The position numbers and the translations under genes are program-made. This document shows, one piece after another, positions 49,022-60,000 of a stretch of DNA of 64,000 nucleotides. The notes under the pieces were generated by a model. It had not been told where the DNA came from. It worked only from the letters and a program-made list of their open reading frames with translations, and made no database searches. The number at the start of each line of letters is the position of its first letter. Position 1 is the first letter of the stretch. Origin of the DNA: Bacteroidales bacterium (lineage in GTDB: Bacteria > Bacteroidota > Bacteroidia > Bacteroidales > FEN-979). The stretch is taken from NCBI GenBank assembly GCA_017882335.1, contig JADGPR010000005.1, forward strand, positions 1-64,000, written 5' to 3'.

Positions 49022-49841
49022 CTCCATAACAGATCTAATCCCGGCAGGAGAAATAAAAACACTGTCGTTAATTCATCAATTAACGAAGGAAAAAGAAATA
49101 TACCCTCCGGGGGATCGTGAAATATTCAAATTCAAATGGCTGGATAACAAGATCGCCTATGTGGCATTGAATTCATTTGAGGATCCTAAGATTGATTCCC
49201 TGTTTGTTGATAAATTGCCTGAACTGCATACGGCCAGTGGGTTGATTATTGATGTAAGAAAGAATGGCGGAGGAAGCAGTAATTATGGTGCAGCGATTGC
49301 CCAGTATGTAAGCCCGGATTCCGTGATTTATGCCTCAAAAGTAACGGTAAGGACGAATAATGCATTATACAGAGCCAGGGGATCCAATTACACAATGAAA
49401 GATACCGTAAATAATGCCTGGGCTGCAAAAGCGTATCTCTGTTATCATAATAAGTTGATGGAATACCTTGCAACAGACACTCGGAGTAATGATATAGCAC
49501 TCAAGGATAGGATCATCATTCCCACGGTGGTCCTGATGGGACATGAAACCTGTTCTGCAGCTGAAGAATTTTTACTTTTCCTGGATAAATCAAAACAAAT
49601 CATCCGGATTGGGCAAAACTCAAATGGAAGTAATGGTCAGCCGTATTTTATTAATCTGCCTGGCGGAGGAGGCATGAGAATCATGACGCAGCACTGTACC
49701 TATCCCGATGGCCGTAAATATAACGGATGTGGCGTCAAACCTGATATTGAGGTCAAAGAAACAGTAGAGGATTTCATAAATAACCGGGATGCCGGAATGC
49801 TTGAGGCGGTGAAATATTTAAATAGCGAAATGACGAAGTAG
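49022..49841 (+). pseudogene. S41-family peptidase, 5'-truncated
   Basis: KIAYVALNSFEDP, GLIIDVRKNGGGSSNYG, VLMGHETCSAAEEFL (catalytic Ser region), GCGVKPDIEV; no signal peptide or upstream domain, ORF start at 48996 looks accidental. Confidence 0.65.
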
Positions 49842-49962
49842 CGAAGAAGCGAAATGGTGAGAAGTGAGAAGTGAGTGGAAAATACTTTAATACTCGCCAG
49901 TTCGCCAACTCGACAGCTTACTAATGCCCAGCATCCATATTTTCCGTTACTTTGCATTCACC

Positions 49963-50739
49963 ATGTCACTCTATATCACCTCCCTTAATTCCGGAAGCAA
50001 CGGAAATTGCTATTATGTCGGCAATGACAATGAAGCCGTGTTGATCGATGCCGGCATCTCCTGCAGGGAAACGGAACGACGGATGAGCCGGCTTGGATTG
50101 TCCATGCGAAAAATCAAGGCAATCTTCATCTCCCATGAACATACCGATCATACCCTGGGCACGGAGGTTATCTCACAGAAATACAGGCTACCTGTTTACA
50201 TCACGGCCGGAACCCATCGCAACAGCAGGCTGAGGCTCGAGCCGCAGCTTGCGAAGCCCATTTCAGGCTATGCCCCGGTACACATCGGCGGACTCAGTGT
50301 GAATGCCTTCCCGAAACGGCATGATGCATCCGAACCCCACAGCTTTACGGTAAACGGGAATGGGATCACCGTTGGCATCCTCACCGACATCGGCACTGCC
50401 TGCGAGCATGTGGTGCGCCACCTCAGCCAGTGCCATGCGGCTTTCCTGGAGACAAATTATGATGAAACAATGCTGGAGGAAGGCAATTATCCCCTCTTTC
50501 TGAAAAGACGCATCCGGGGCGACGAAGGGCACCTTTCAAACCTTCAGGCGCTGGAACTCTTCACCACCCACCGGCCTTCCTTCATGAGCCTCCTGGTGCT
50601 TTCGCACCTCTCGGCCCACAATAACTCCCCGCAACTTGTGCATGACCTGTTTAGCAAACATGCAAACGGCACCCGGATTGTCGTGGCATCACGGTATGAG
50701 GAGACGGAAGTGTTTAAAGTTGATGAGCTGATGAGCTGA
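49963..50739 (+). CDS. MBL-fold metallo-hydrolase (YycJ/WalJ-like)
   Basis: SLNSGSNGNCYYVGND, FISHEHTDHTLG, GILTDIGTACEHV, SHLSAHNNSP. Confidence 0.93.
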   Translation: MSLYITSLNSGSNGNCYYVGNDNEAVLIDAGISCRETERRMSRLGLSMRKIKAIFISHEHTDHTLGTEVISQKYRLPVYITAGTHRNSRLRLEPQLAKPISGYAPVHIGGLSVNAFPKRHDASEPHSFTVNGNGITVGILTDIGTACEHVVRHLSQCHAAFLETNYDETMLEEGNYPLFLKRRIRGDEGHLSNLQALELFTTHRPSFMSLLVLSHLSAHNNSPQLVHDLFSKHANGTRIVVASRYEETEVFKVDELMS

Positions 50740-50824
50740 TGAGCTGGCGAGTTTTTTACTTTGTGACTCTGTGACTCTGTCACTTTTAATTATCAATTAT
50801 CCATTTTCAATTGTCAATTGTCTG

Positions 50825-51562
50825 ATGCGTTTCCTTCTTGGATTAATTGCACTCTTCATCATTCCGGGTTCGGCCCTTGCCTTCTGGGACGCATTGCTTG
50901 GCATCTCCCGTGATAAGGATCTCTGGATCCCCCTGATCTGCGGCTTCGGTGTGGGCATCCCGCTATATTTCACCGTGATCAAGAGAATCCCGTATATATC
51001 CACCTTCGAACATGAGCTCACCCATGCCCTGGTAGCATTACTCTTTTTCCGGAGGATCCATAAATTTATTGTGACTTCAAGGCGTGGTGGACAGGTGCAG
51101 TATTCGGGAAACTTCGGGGGCGAATTCGGAACGCTGCTCATCGGACTGGCGCCCTATTACCTCCCCACCTTCACCCTCATCGCCGTCCTGGTAAGGCCCA
51201 TCCTCCCGGCAGAATGGTTCCCATGGTTTGATGGTTTCATCGGGGCAACCCTTGCATTTCATATCTGCTCCACACCGGAAGAAACAAAACAAGCCTGGAC
51301 AAAACAAACCTTCGCCGGCGCCGGTGACAAGCAAAAGACCAAATCTGATATCGGAAAAGTGGGGTATATCTTCGCCTTCCTGGTCATTGCAGGATTCGGG
51401 ATATTCCTCATGGGATTGGCTTTGCAACTGATCGGCTCCGGTTATGCGGGAACCTGGTCGTTCCTGAAACAGGTTGGGATAACTTCCTATCAGATATATG
51501 CTACACTGATCCTGGAAATTTACACCGATCTCGCCCCAATCCTGAAGCAATGGTTTTCGTGA
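50825..51562 (+). CDS. membrane protein with HExxH-like motif
   Basis: STFEHELTHALVALLFFRR in TM context; multi-TM. Confidence 0.6.
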   Translation: MRFLLGLIALFIIPGSALAFWDALLGISRDKDLWIPLICGFGVGIPLYFTVIKRIPYISTFEHELTHALVALLFFRRIHKFIVTSRRGGQVQYSGNFGGEFGTLLIGLAPYYLPTFTLIAVLVRPILPAEWFPWFDGFIGATLAFHICSTPEETKQAWTKQTFAGAGDKQKTKSDIGKVGYIFAFLVIAGFGIFLMGLALQLIGSGYAGTWSFLKQVGITSYQIYATLILEIYTDLAPILKQWFS

Positions 51563-51709
51563 CGCTCTTATATTGAGTGTGTGCGGATTTAATTTGGATG
51601 GTTAATCGAAATTCTAGATGAATTTTAAACAGTCTTTTAATTTTTTTGTTGAGTTTCCTCTTTTTACTCACCAGTTCACACGTTCACTATCCGCCGCCGC
51701 GGACACCAA

Positions 51710-52084
51710 TTACTCTGTCAGTTCCTGCTCAAACAATTCCCGGTCTTTTTTCGACAATGAAGGACAATCGAGCATGGCTTTCCGCAACTCGCGGTTGAAT
51801 TTTTTGGTGAATTTCTGATCCTTGACCTTCTCACCATATTTTTCGTTGAATTCCCTGTACACGATTGTCATTTCATTCTGCAACTGATTGGACTGCGAAC
51901 GGAGGCTCTTCATGGTGACAGAATCCGCGGGATTGGCGGCTCTCATCTTGTTCAGGTTCTCAATGTTCCGGCACATTGCATCACCGATCCTGGCAGCATC
52001 TTTTTTCAATTCTCGGTTTCCGCAACCGGAAAAAAGCAGCACAACGCCAAAAATAGCAGGGAGAAATATGGTTTTAAAGTTCAT
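51710..52084 (-). CDS. hypothetical lipoprotein
   Basis: Lipobox LLFSGCGNREL; helical. Confidence 0.65.
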   Translation of the reverse strand: MNFKTIFLPAIFGVVLLFSGCGNRELKKDAARIGDAMCRNIENLNKMRAANPADSVTMKSLRSQSNQLQNEMTIVYREFNEKYGEKVKDQKFTKKFNRELRKAMLDCPSLSKKDRELFEQELTE

Positions 52085-52167
52085 ATGAAAGTTTATAAAG
52101 TTCTTAAAGTTATAAAGTTCATAAAGTCACAGAGTCACAAATGACTAAATAACTCACCTTTCACTAT

Positions 52168-53931
52168 TCACAACTCACCATTCACTAGTTTTATATTCAA
52201 CTCTTTCAATTGTTCGTCGCTAATCCGGGCAGGTGTATCTATCATCACGTCTCTTCCGGAATTGTTTTTCGGGAAGGCCATAAAATCCCGTATCGATTCG
52301 CCTCCGCCAAAGATGGTACACCAGCGGTCGAAACCGAAAGCAATGCCACCGTGGGGAGGAGCTCCATATTCAAATGCATTCATCAGGAATCCGAATTGTT
52401 CCTGGGCAAGTTCGTCAGTGAAACCAAGCACCTGGAACATTTTCTTCTGCAGGTCGCGGTTATGGATACGGATCGATCCGCCGCCTATCTCCACGCCGTT
52501 AATGACGAGGTCGTATGCATTTGCCCTCACGGCTCCCGGGTTAGTCTCGAGCAAGGGGATATCCTGCGGGACCGGGGAGGTGAACGGATGATGCTTTGCA
52601 TAGAAACGTTTTGACGCCTCATCCCATTCGAGCAACGGGAAATTGACCACCCAGAGGGGCTTGAAAATCGTAAGATCCATCAGGCCAAGCCGTTTTCCCA
52701 TCTCCAACCTCAGCGTTCCGAGGGCAGTCCGGGTTTTTTCCGTCTTTCCGGCCATGATCAGCATCAGGTCACCGGGAATAGCAGAAAATTTTCCGGCAAT
52801 GGTTTTCAGTTCATCCGGAGAATAAAATTTATCGACTGACGATTTCAGTGTACCGTCGGTTCCATAACGGATATAAACCAAACCCGATGCGCCGACCTGC
52901 GGGCGTTTCACCCATTCGGTCAGTTCATCAAGTTGCTTGCGGGAATATTCAGCACATCCTGCAGCATTGATTCCAACAACCAGTTCCGCGTCGTCAAAAA
53001 CCTTGAAGCCATTGCCTTTCATGGTTTCGTTCAGTTCCACGAGTTTCATCCCGAACCGGATATCCGGCTTATCGCTGCCATATTCGCGCATGGCTGCATC
53101 GTATTCGATTCTCGGGAATTCACCGGGGGCAAAGCCTTTCTCCTGCATAAACAGGTATTTGGCAAGTCCCTCGAAGGTGGCGAGAATATCATCTTGCGTC
53201 ACAAACGACATTTCGCAGTCGATCTGTGAAAATTCCGGCTGGCGGTCGGCACGGAGATCCTCGTCGCGGAAACATTTCACGATCTGAAAGTACCGGTCGA
53301 AACCCGCAACCATCAATAATTGTTTGAATGTTTGTGGGGATTGAGGCAGTGCATAAAACTGTCCCGGGTTCATCCTTGAGGGAACGACAAAATCGCGTGC
53401 TCCTTCCGGCGTGGATTTAATGAGGACCGGGGTTTCGATCTCGATGAAACCCTGTTCATTCATGTAATTCCGGGTGAGGATGGCCATGCGGTGGCGCAGT
53501 TCGAGGTTCTTTCTGACCACATTCCGGCGGAGATCAAGGTAACGGTATTTCATACGAAGTTCTTCACCCCCATCGGTATTATCTTCGATAGTGAAAGGAG
53601 GGATCTTTGACTCATTAAGAATTTCCAAAGAGGCTAAGGATTCTATAATAATTTCAATATCGCCTGTAGGTATATTAGGGTTCTTGCTCGAACGTTCAGC
53701 TACAATTCCGGTTGCCGAAATCACAAATTCGCGACCTAAACTATTTACTTCATTAAATTCGTCACGATTCAAAAATCTTCTTATCGTGAGTTGGGTGATT
53801 CCATAACGATCTCTCAAATCGATAAAAATCATTGCACCCATAGTGCGGACCCGCTGAATCCATCCGCATAGGGTCACCTTTTGACCGACATTCTGCATGT
53901 TCAATTCCCCGCAGGTATGTGTGCGTAACAT
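52168..53931 (-). CDS. aspS: aspartate--tRNA ligase
   Basis: [24 protein letters not shown] fold; [27 protein letters not shown] motif 3. Confidence 0.97.
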   Translation of the reverse strand: MLRTHTCGELNMQNVGQKVTLCGWIQRVRTMGAMIFIDLRDRYGITQLTIRRFLNRDEFNEVNSLGREFVISATGIVAERSSKNPNIPTGDIEIIIESLASLEILNESKIPPFTIEDNTDGGEELRMKYRYLDLRRNVVRKNLELRHRMAILTRNYMNEQGFIEIETPVLIKSTPEGARDFVVPSRMNPGQFYALPQSPQTFKQLLMVAGFDRYFQIVKCFRDEDLRADRQPEFSQIDCEMSFVTQDDILATFEGLAKYLFMQEKGFAPGEFPRIEYDAAMREYGSDKPDIRFGMKLVELNETMKGNGFKVFDDAELVVGINAAGCAEYSRKQLDELTEWVKRPQVGASGLVYIRYGTDGTLKSSVDKFYSPDELKTIAGKFSAIPGDLMLIMAGKTEKTRTALGTLRLEMGKRLGLMDLTIFKPLWVVNFPLLEWDEASKRFYAKHHPFTSPVPQDIPLLETNPGAVRANAYDLVINGVEIGGGSIRIHNRDLQKKMFQVLGFTDELAQEQFGFLMNAFEYGAPPHGGIAFGFDRWCTIFGGGESIRDFMAFPKNNSGRDVMIDTPARISDEQLKELNIKLVNGEL

Positions 53932-53976
53932 GTTTAGTAGATTTTATTTACTTGCAAATGTAAGAAAAAGATACTG

Positions 53977-54016
53977 CATCCAGTATCCAGTATCCAGCGT
54001 CCAGCATCCAGCATCT
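53977..54016. repeat. 7-bp tandem repeat (CATCCAG/TATCCAG), 6 units
   Basis: catccag tatccag tatccag cgtccag catccag catctg. Confidence 0.85.
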
Positions 54017-54021
54017 GTTTG

Positions 54022-57000
54022 CTATCGTCTAACTTTTACCCTGATTCCTTCAGAATGTGCTCCGAATTCAGGAGCATACATGCATTGTACCGTTGTGATT
54101 CCGTTCGAATATTCACCGGCGGCATTCACCATCAGCGGATATTCAAAAACCCAGGTCCCTTTCGGGAGGTAATCGAAGAAGAAATTATTTGATACATCTG
54201 AAATCGACTGGTAATAACCCAATCCATCCTGGTAGCGGTAACCCGACAACTGCTCAGAGGTCAGTGGTTCAAAGGCCGATGCCCGCATATCTTTCATGTG
54301 AACGAATTCGAGGTTCCTGTCCACCGTCAAGATAATCCTGACAATAATTTTGTCACCCACCTTAAGGCTTTCCCCTAAATGCGTCTGTCCATTCGTAATT
54401 CGTAATTCGTAATTCGTAATTGGTTGAAGCACCTTCCCGGTTGGCGTTACCCTCTCAATGAAGATTTTCTTCTCCAGTTTGAGCGGCGTAGCATGTGGCG
54501 TGATCTTGTCGAGATCTTCAAAATACTGCCAGTACAAAGCCCCCCAGGCCACGCCTTCATTGGTCCGGGTGATGGTTACATTTCCCATTTCCGGCCGGAT
54601 CTCTTTACCATCGCTGTTTATCTGGAAATAGCCGGTTCCGGCTTCCACCTTGGTATCGGTAAGTTTCTGCGGGTCGATGACCTCGTTTCCCAGGTTGATC
54701 TTAACACCGGGATCTTCCGCCAGAAGATCCGTTCCGCGAAGAAGCAATGCATAACAGGCTTCTGCAGTGGCACGGCCGGTTTTCCAGTCCTGTGTCTGTT
54801 TTTGCTTCAGCAGCCAGACCTTCATTTCGTCCACCGGTTTCGGATCAGCTATAATTTCTTCATATGCCTCGATCAGAAGTGCCTGGGTTTCAACGGGTGC
54901 CTGGTACCATTCATAGCCACCTTGCGTCGCCCAGTACATTCCCATCTCCGGTGAATGAAGGGCTTTTTCAGAAAGCGATTTGAGAATGGCGGCAGGAACG
55001 GTTTTATTCCCCAGCCGGTTCAACGCAAGCCCGATCATGCCCTGGCAATAAAGGTCATTTTGCAGCCAGTATCTTTCTGCCTGTTGCTGGAAATACTGGA
55101 AAGCGGTTTTCGTGTCGCCATTGGCTTTCAAAGGAATGTCGGAGAGATAATAGCTCCGGGCATACAGGTACTGGATCTGTGTAGTCCCGAGATGGTTCTC
55201 ATCCATCTTAGCGGGATAATATTTTTTGATGTCGTTGTAATCCTTTACAAGTTCACCATCAAGGCAGGCTATTGCCTTGTTCAGCATATTCCAGGTATCC
55301 TTGTCTTCACGGATATTTTTAATTCCAAGATGATCCATGTGTCCCAGGCCGGTAATGATATCCTGGGTGATGTACCGGTTTTCCGACATTCCGTCAAACC
55401 ACGGCCATCCACCGGAGGACAACTGCATCTTCTGCAGTTTTTTCAGGTTCTGATCAAGCCTTCCGGAAAGGGTATTCAGGTCGAAGAGCATTGCCAACCG
55501 CTGTTTCCGTTGCGATTCATCTTTTGCTTCCAGCACCCAGGGGGTTTCCTGGAGCATGGCTGATTTCAGTTGCTGGTTCTTTTCGAGATTCGACAGCAGT
55601 GCATCGGGCGTAACGTTCTTCCAGCTTTCGAAAACCTTTTTTATCTTCGGATTCGAGTTGGCAATGAACGAAGCGATGCTGTTCGCATAGAAAGAACGAA
55701 AAATATTATCTGCATTCGGATAGGCCGGTTCATCCAGGGCCGAAAGCGCCTGGATCGCATACCATGCCGGGTTCGATGCAAATTCCAGGGTTAGCTTATA
55801 ATTTTTTAAAGTTTTGCCCGTGGAGGAATTGAGCAACTTATCGAATTTGAAATCAAACGAACCCTTTCCTCTTACCGGCAGCGGCAAAGTCTCGGTTACC
55901 AGCATGCGGTTTGTCAGAACCGGAAATGCTTTTTCTTCCCCGTCGCTGAAATTGCCTGCCTTTGCCGTGATACGATACTGAAGAACTGAAAGGGAAGGAT
56001 CGTGCGGAATTGCCAGGCTCCATTGGAATGCGGAACTTTGCCCGGCAGGCAGGCTGAAGACCTGGGTTTGATTGGCTGAGATCACCAGGTTGACCGTCTT
56101 TTGTGTCAATGCATCCGACAGCTCCAACATAACTTCCCCGGTCAATGCCCGTTCACTGAGGTTGACCACCTTTGCACTGAATACGAGCGTATCGCCCTGG
56201 CGAACAAACCGGGGTGAATTCGGGAATACCATCAGGTCTTTATGGGTCAGGATCTCTTTTTCGGTGAACCCGTAATCCAGTTGCTTCGTATAAGCGAACC
56301 CGAGGATCTTCCATTTTGTCAGTGATTCCGGCAAGGTGAATTTCACATCAAGGTTTCCTGCCGAATCGGTTACAAGAGACGGATAGAAGAATACCGTTTC
56401 CCGGAAATCCCTCCGGATCTGCACTCCTGCCTGTTTTTCGACCTTTGGTGCGGCTTTATTCGTTTCTCCCGATCTCCCGTCAAGGGATGCAGTGGGGGGA
56501 GGAGGGGGTGGAATTGTTTCATCTTTGGATACTGCGTCGGCAGCTATCATGGGCGCTATAAATCCTGCAGACTTGGCCATTTGCATACGGGCACCACCAT
56601 ACTCCCGATAACGCCCACCGCCAACCAACCCGAAACCGAACCAGTTCAACTCTTCATAAGTGGGAAAGAAATATTCTCCGCTGGTATAATTCAGTGGATA
56701 GTATAAACCCGACGAAGTCCGGAATCCCCCGCTGACCTCCCAGGGAAGGGACGAATAATAGTCATGCAAAACAGAAAACGACCAACTATTGGGAGCAAAT
56801 ACATCCAGGGAGGCATCATACATGGCCGTGAGATATTCTGCCTTCACACCTTTCTTCGCCGCATCGGTGATCCGGATCTTCCATTCTTCCTGTTGTCCGG
56901 GATATAACTTATTGCGGAACGTTTCGAATTTGATGTCGAGTTTTTTATTTGTATAGGGAACATATACCCACTCGCTATGCTGGAAAGACCTGTTATACCG

Positions 57001-60000
57001 GATAAATACAAAATTCACGGAAAAATTTCCTCTGAACTTTTCCAGGATAGGAATCTCAACTAGCACCTGGTTGTTGCTGAGCTTTAACCATTGCCTCGAG
57101 AATAGCGTATCGTGTAATTGGATTTCATAAAGCACATTTACATTTTCCGCTCTTGAACCTACCAGGAATTTTGCCTTCTCTCCGGGCTCACCGCTTGTTT
57201 TAACAGGTAAAAACCAATCTATTTCCGGCACCGGGACCGTGGTGGATGAAGGATTATAGATCACAAAGGTGGCTTTTTGTTCAACCTCTTCCTCATAAGG
57301 ATCCTTTGCCTTCAACGTCAGCAGGTAAGTGCCCTGAGGCAGTACTGCGCCATCTGCCATCCGCCACTGTCCATCTGCAGACCGTGAGGCAATTTGTGAG
57401 AAACGGAAAAGAGAATCCGTTGCTGTATTGATTTCTTTTTTCAGGATATCTTGTTCAACCGGCCATTTGGCTATGATATTCTCATCTGCATAAACATTAT
57501 TCGGGAAAGTGGAATGAAAATCCTTTTCTGTCATCCCCACGAATTCCGGTTTTGCCCATTGGCGCAACACAAAAAACCGGTCGGGTTGACGCAGGCGCTG
57601 AATGCTCACGGTGACGGTCGTGGGGGTCTTGCGCCCATTCAGGTTGGTCGCAGTCAGGTGAAACAACGTATCCCGGGCAGGATCCAGCTTTTCCGGAACA
57701 TCCATCCCTACCAGCAGCGAAATATAACCGACAGAAACACTTTCATTGGCCGACTGTGTTTCACCGTTGATATCAGTCACATCAGCAAAAATCACATAAT
57801 CGAATACCGGTTTTGAAGATTTATTGATGGAAAGATCCGGAACAGCCTTAAACTTTACATTAAAGCTGCCGTCACCAGTTGTTTTCAAGACACCTTGCAT
57901 GATCTCCGTTTCCGGGATGGAAGGCATGGGAAACCACCATCCTCTTTCCCGGAAAGGAAAACGTGCCGAACGTACCACCCGGTATTTCACGGCCGCGCCA
58001 TCGATATTGTTTCCGGCATAAGCCACGGCTTTCCCGGTAAGCGTCACGCTGTCGTTGAGACGGTAATTTCCTTCAACAGGGACGAAGGAAACTTCAAAGG
58101 TTGGACGTTTATATTCCTCAACGGAAATAGTGGCTGAACCGGAGCCATTCGAAATGGTCATGGTTCCCGGTAACAATCCCTGGGGGATCACAAATGATCC
58201 GTTAAACGAACCGAATTCATTGCTGGTGAAAGTCTGTTCGGCAATCTTCTGGCTGTTTACATCGGTAAATACCGTGGTAGTCTGTAGCCCCGGTTTAATG
58301 CTGAGATTATCGCCCTTCTTTTCAAGCAGGATTCCTTTGAAATAAATTATTTGCCCAGGCCTGTAGATGCCCCGGTCGGTGAAAAAGAATGTTTTCAGGG
58401 TTGTTTTCTCATTGATTTCATTCACGGGATACTGGTAATAATTCCCGGTAATGAAGAGATCGTCCTTCATCCTCAAGCGCAGGAATACATTGTTGTACGA
58501 TAAATTCTGCGGCACTGCCGGCAGGGAAAAGTGTCCGTTTTCGTCGGTCACATACTCTCCGAGTTTCTGATTTTCCCACTTCTTTATTTTTAAGTTATAG
58601 TCTTTGTGAAATACTTCAGCAACGAAGTTTTTCAGGGGAATTCCGGTTTCCCTGTCGAGGATGTAGAATTCCTCTTCACTTTTTTCATTCCGCTGGCTGA
58701 TGTAACTGATCTGCGTGGAAAAGAAAGGCGCCCAAGTGATCACCTGACCGGCATCTTTGAATTCCGGGTCAGAGGAAGCGATCAGGATATAAAATCCCAC
58801 CGCCAATTCGGGAATGAGAATCTCCATGCGGTGTGACTGGAAATCGCCGTCGTTGGGCAGATCCAGCGACCAATTATTCTGAAAAGCCAGACCGGTATAA
58901 TACGAAACCAATTCTTCACGGGAACTGTTCATGGTCTTTTCCTGGTTGACCTCCGAATCTGTTTTTACAAGCCTGAAATAGAGGGTTTTCACGTTCCGGA
59001 ATTCGATCAAAGCCAGGGATGGTTTTAATGGTACAACAGCATATTCGGTCTGGACCTGTAATGCAGGTTTTTCGATCTCACCGGCCAGCAACTTGCAATT
59101 GTTGGCTCCCGTGCTTTGTGGAAAACGGTCAATTGCATGGGTACAATAATCAAACGCTTCCTTCAGGTTCCATTTGTATTTCTGTGATTCGCCCGGGCTG
59201 TATTGTGAACCGTGTTCTTTGAGGAAAGAGGCAATGGAGTATGTAATATCGGTTGAATAAGGAGACGCCATGTGTGTTTGTTCCAGTTTTTTCAATGCGT
59301 CAAGGCAAAGGCTGTCTTTCCCATTGATGATGGAATTGTCTTTCAGGAACTCAAAACGGTGAATTTCTTCGTCGATCAGTGCGCGGGGATCTTTGTCATT
59401 GGAATGGAAGGTTGCAAGATCATGGTATATCTTCAGCGCATAAGCAAGAAATGATGAAGAATCTAAAGGCAATTCCAGCTTCATTGCTGCAAACTCATGT
59501 ACCTGCCGGAAATAGGAAGTCTGATCAAGCGAAAAAGGTTCGGCAGAAACCTTGTCAGGGCTTTCATTTCCTGAAAAGTAATCCAGTGCACGCCAGCACA
59601 AAAAATCATACAGCGTAGGACGGTACCCGGTTTTGTTTTCCCCTGTCATTTTTGCAGCCTTCTTTCCCTGCGATTCCGGTTTTATCATGAGTTCCTCAAA
59701 GTTGCCGATCGGCAGTGACTGCAATAAGACAGGATTCTGGAGGGAAAGGAGATAGGTCCTAACTGTTTTACGCGTAAGGGTTTTTAGGTCCCAGGTCTGG
59801 ATGCTGTCGGAAGTTTTGTTCAGTACCTGTGTCCGGTCCTGGAAACGGTATCGGTTATTCTGGTAATAGGTCTGGTAGATCTCTGCAAGGATGGAATTCA
59901 GGATTTGACGGGCCGGTTCCCGGGATTGTTTGATCTCTGTCCGGATTTCCCTGATGGACGCAGTAACCGCCTCTTCCCTGTAATCTGCTTTCAGTTTCAG

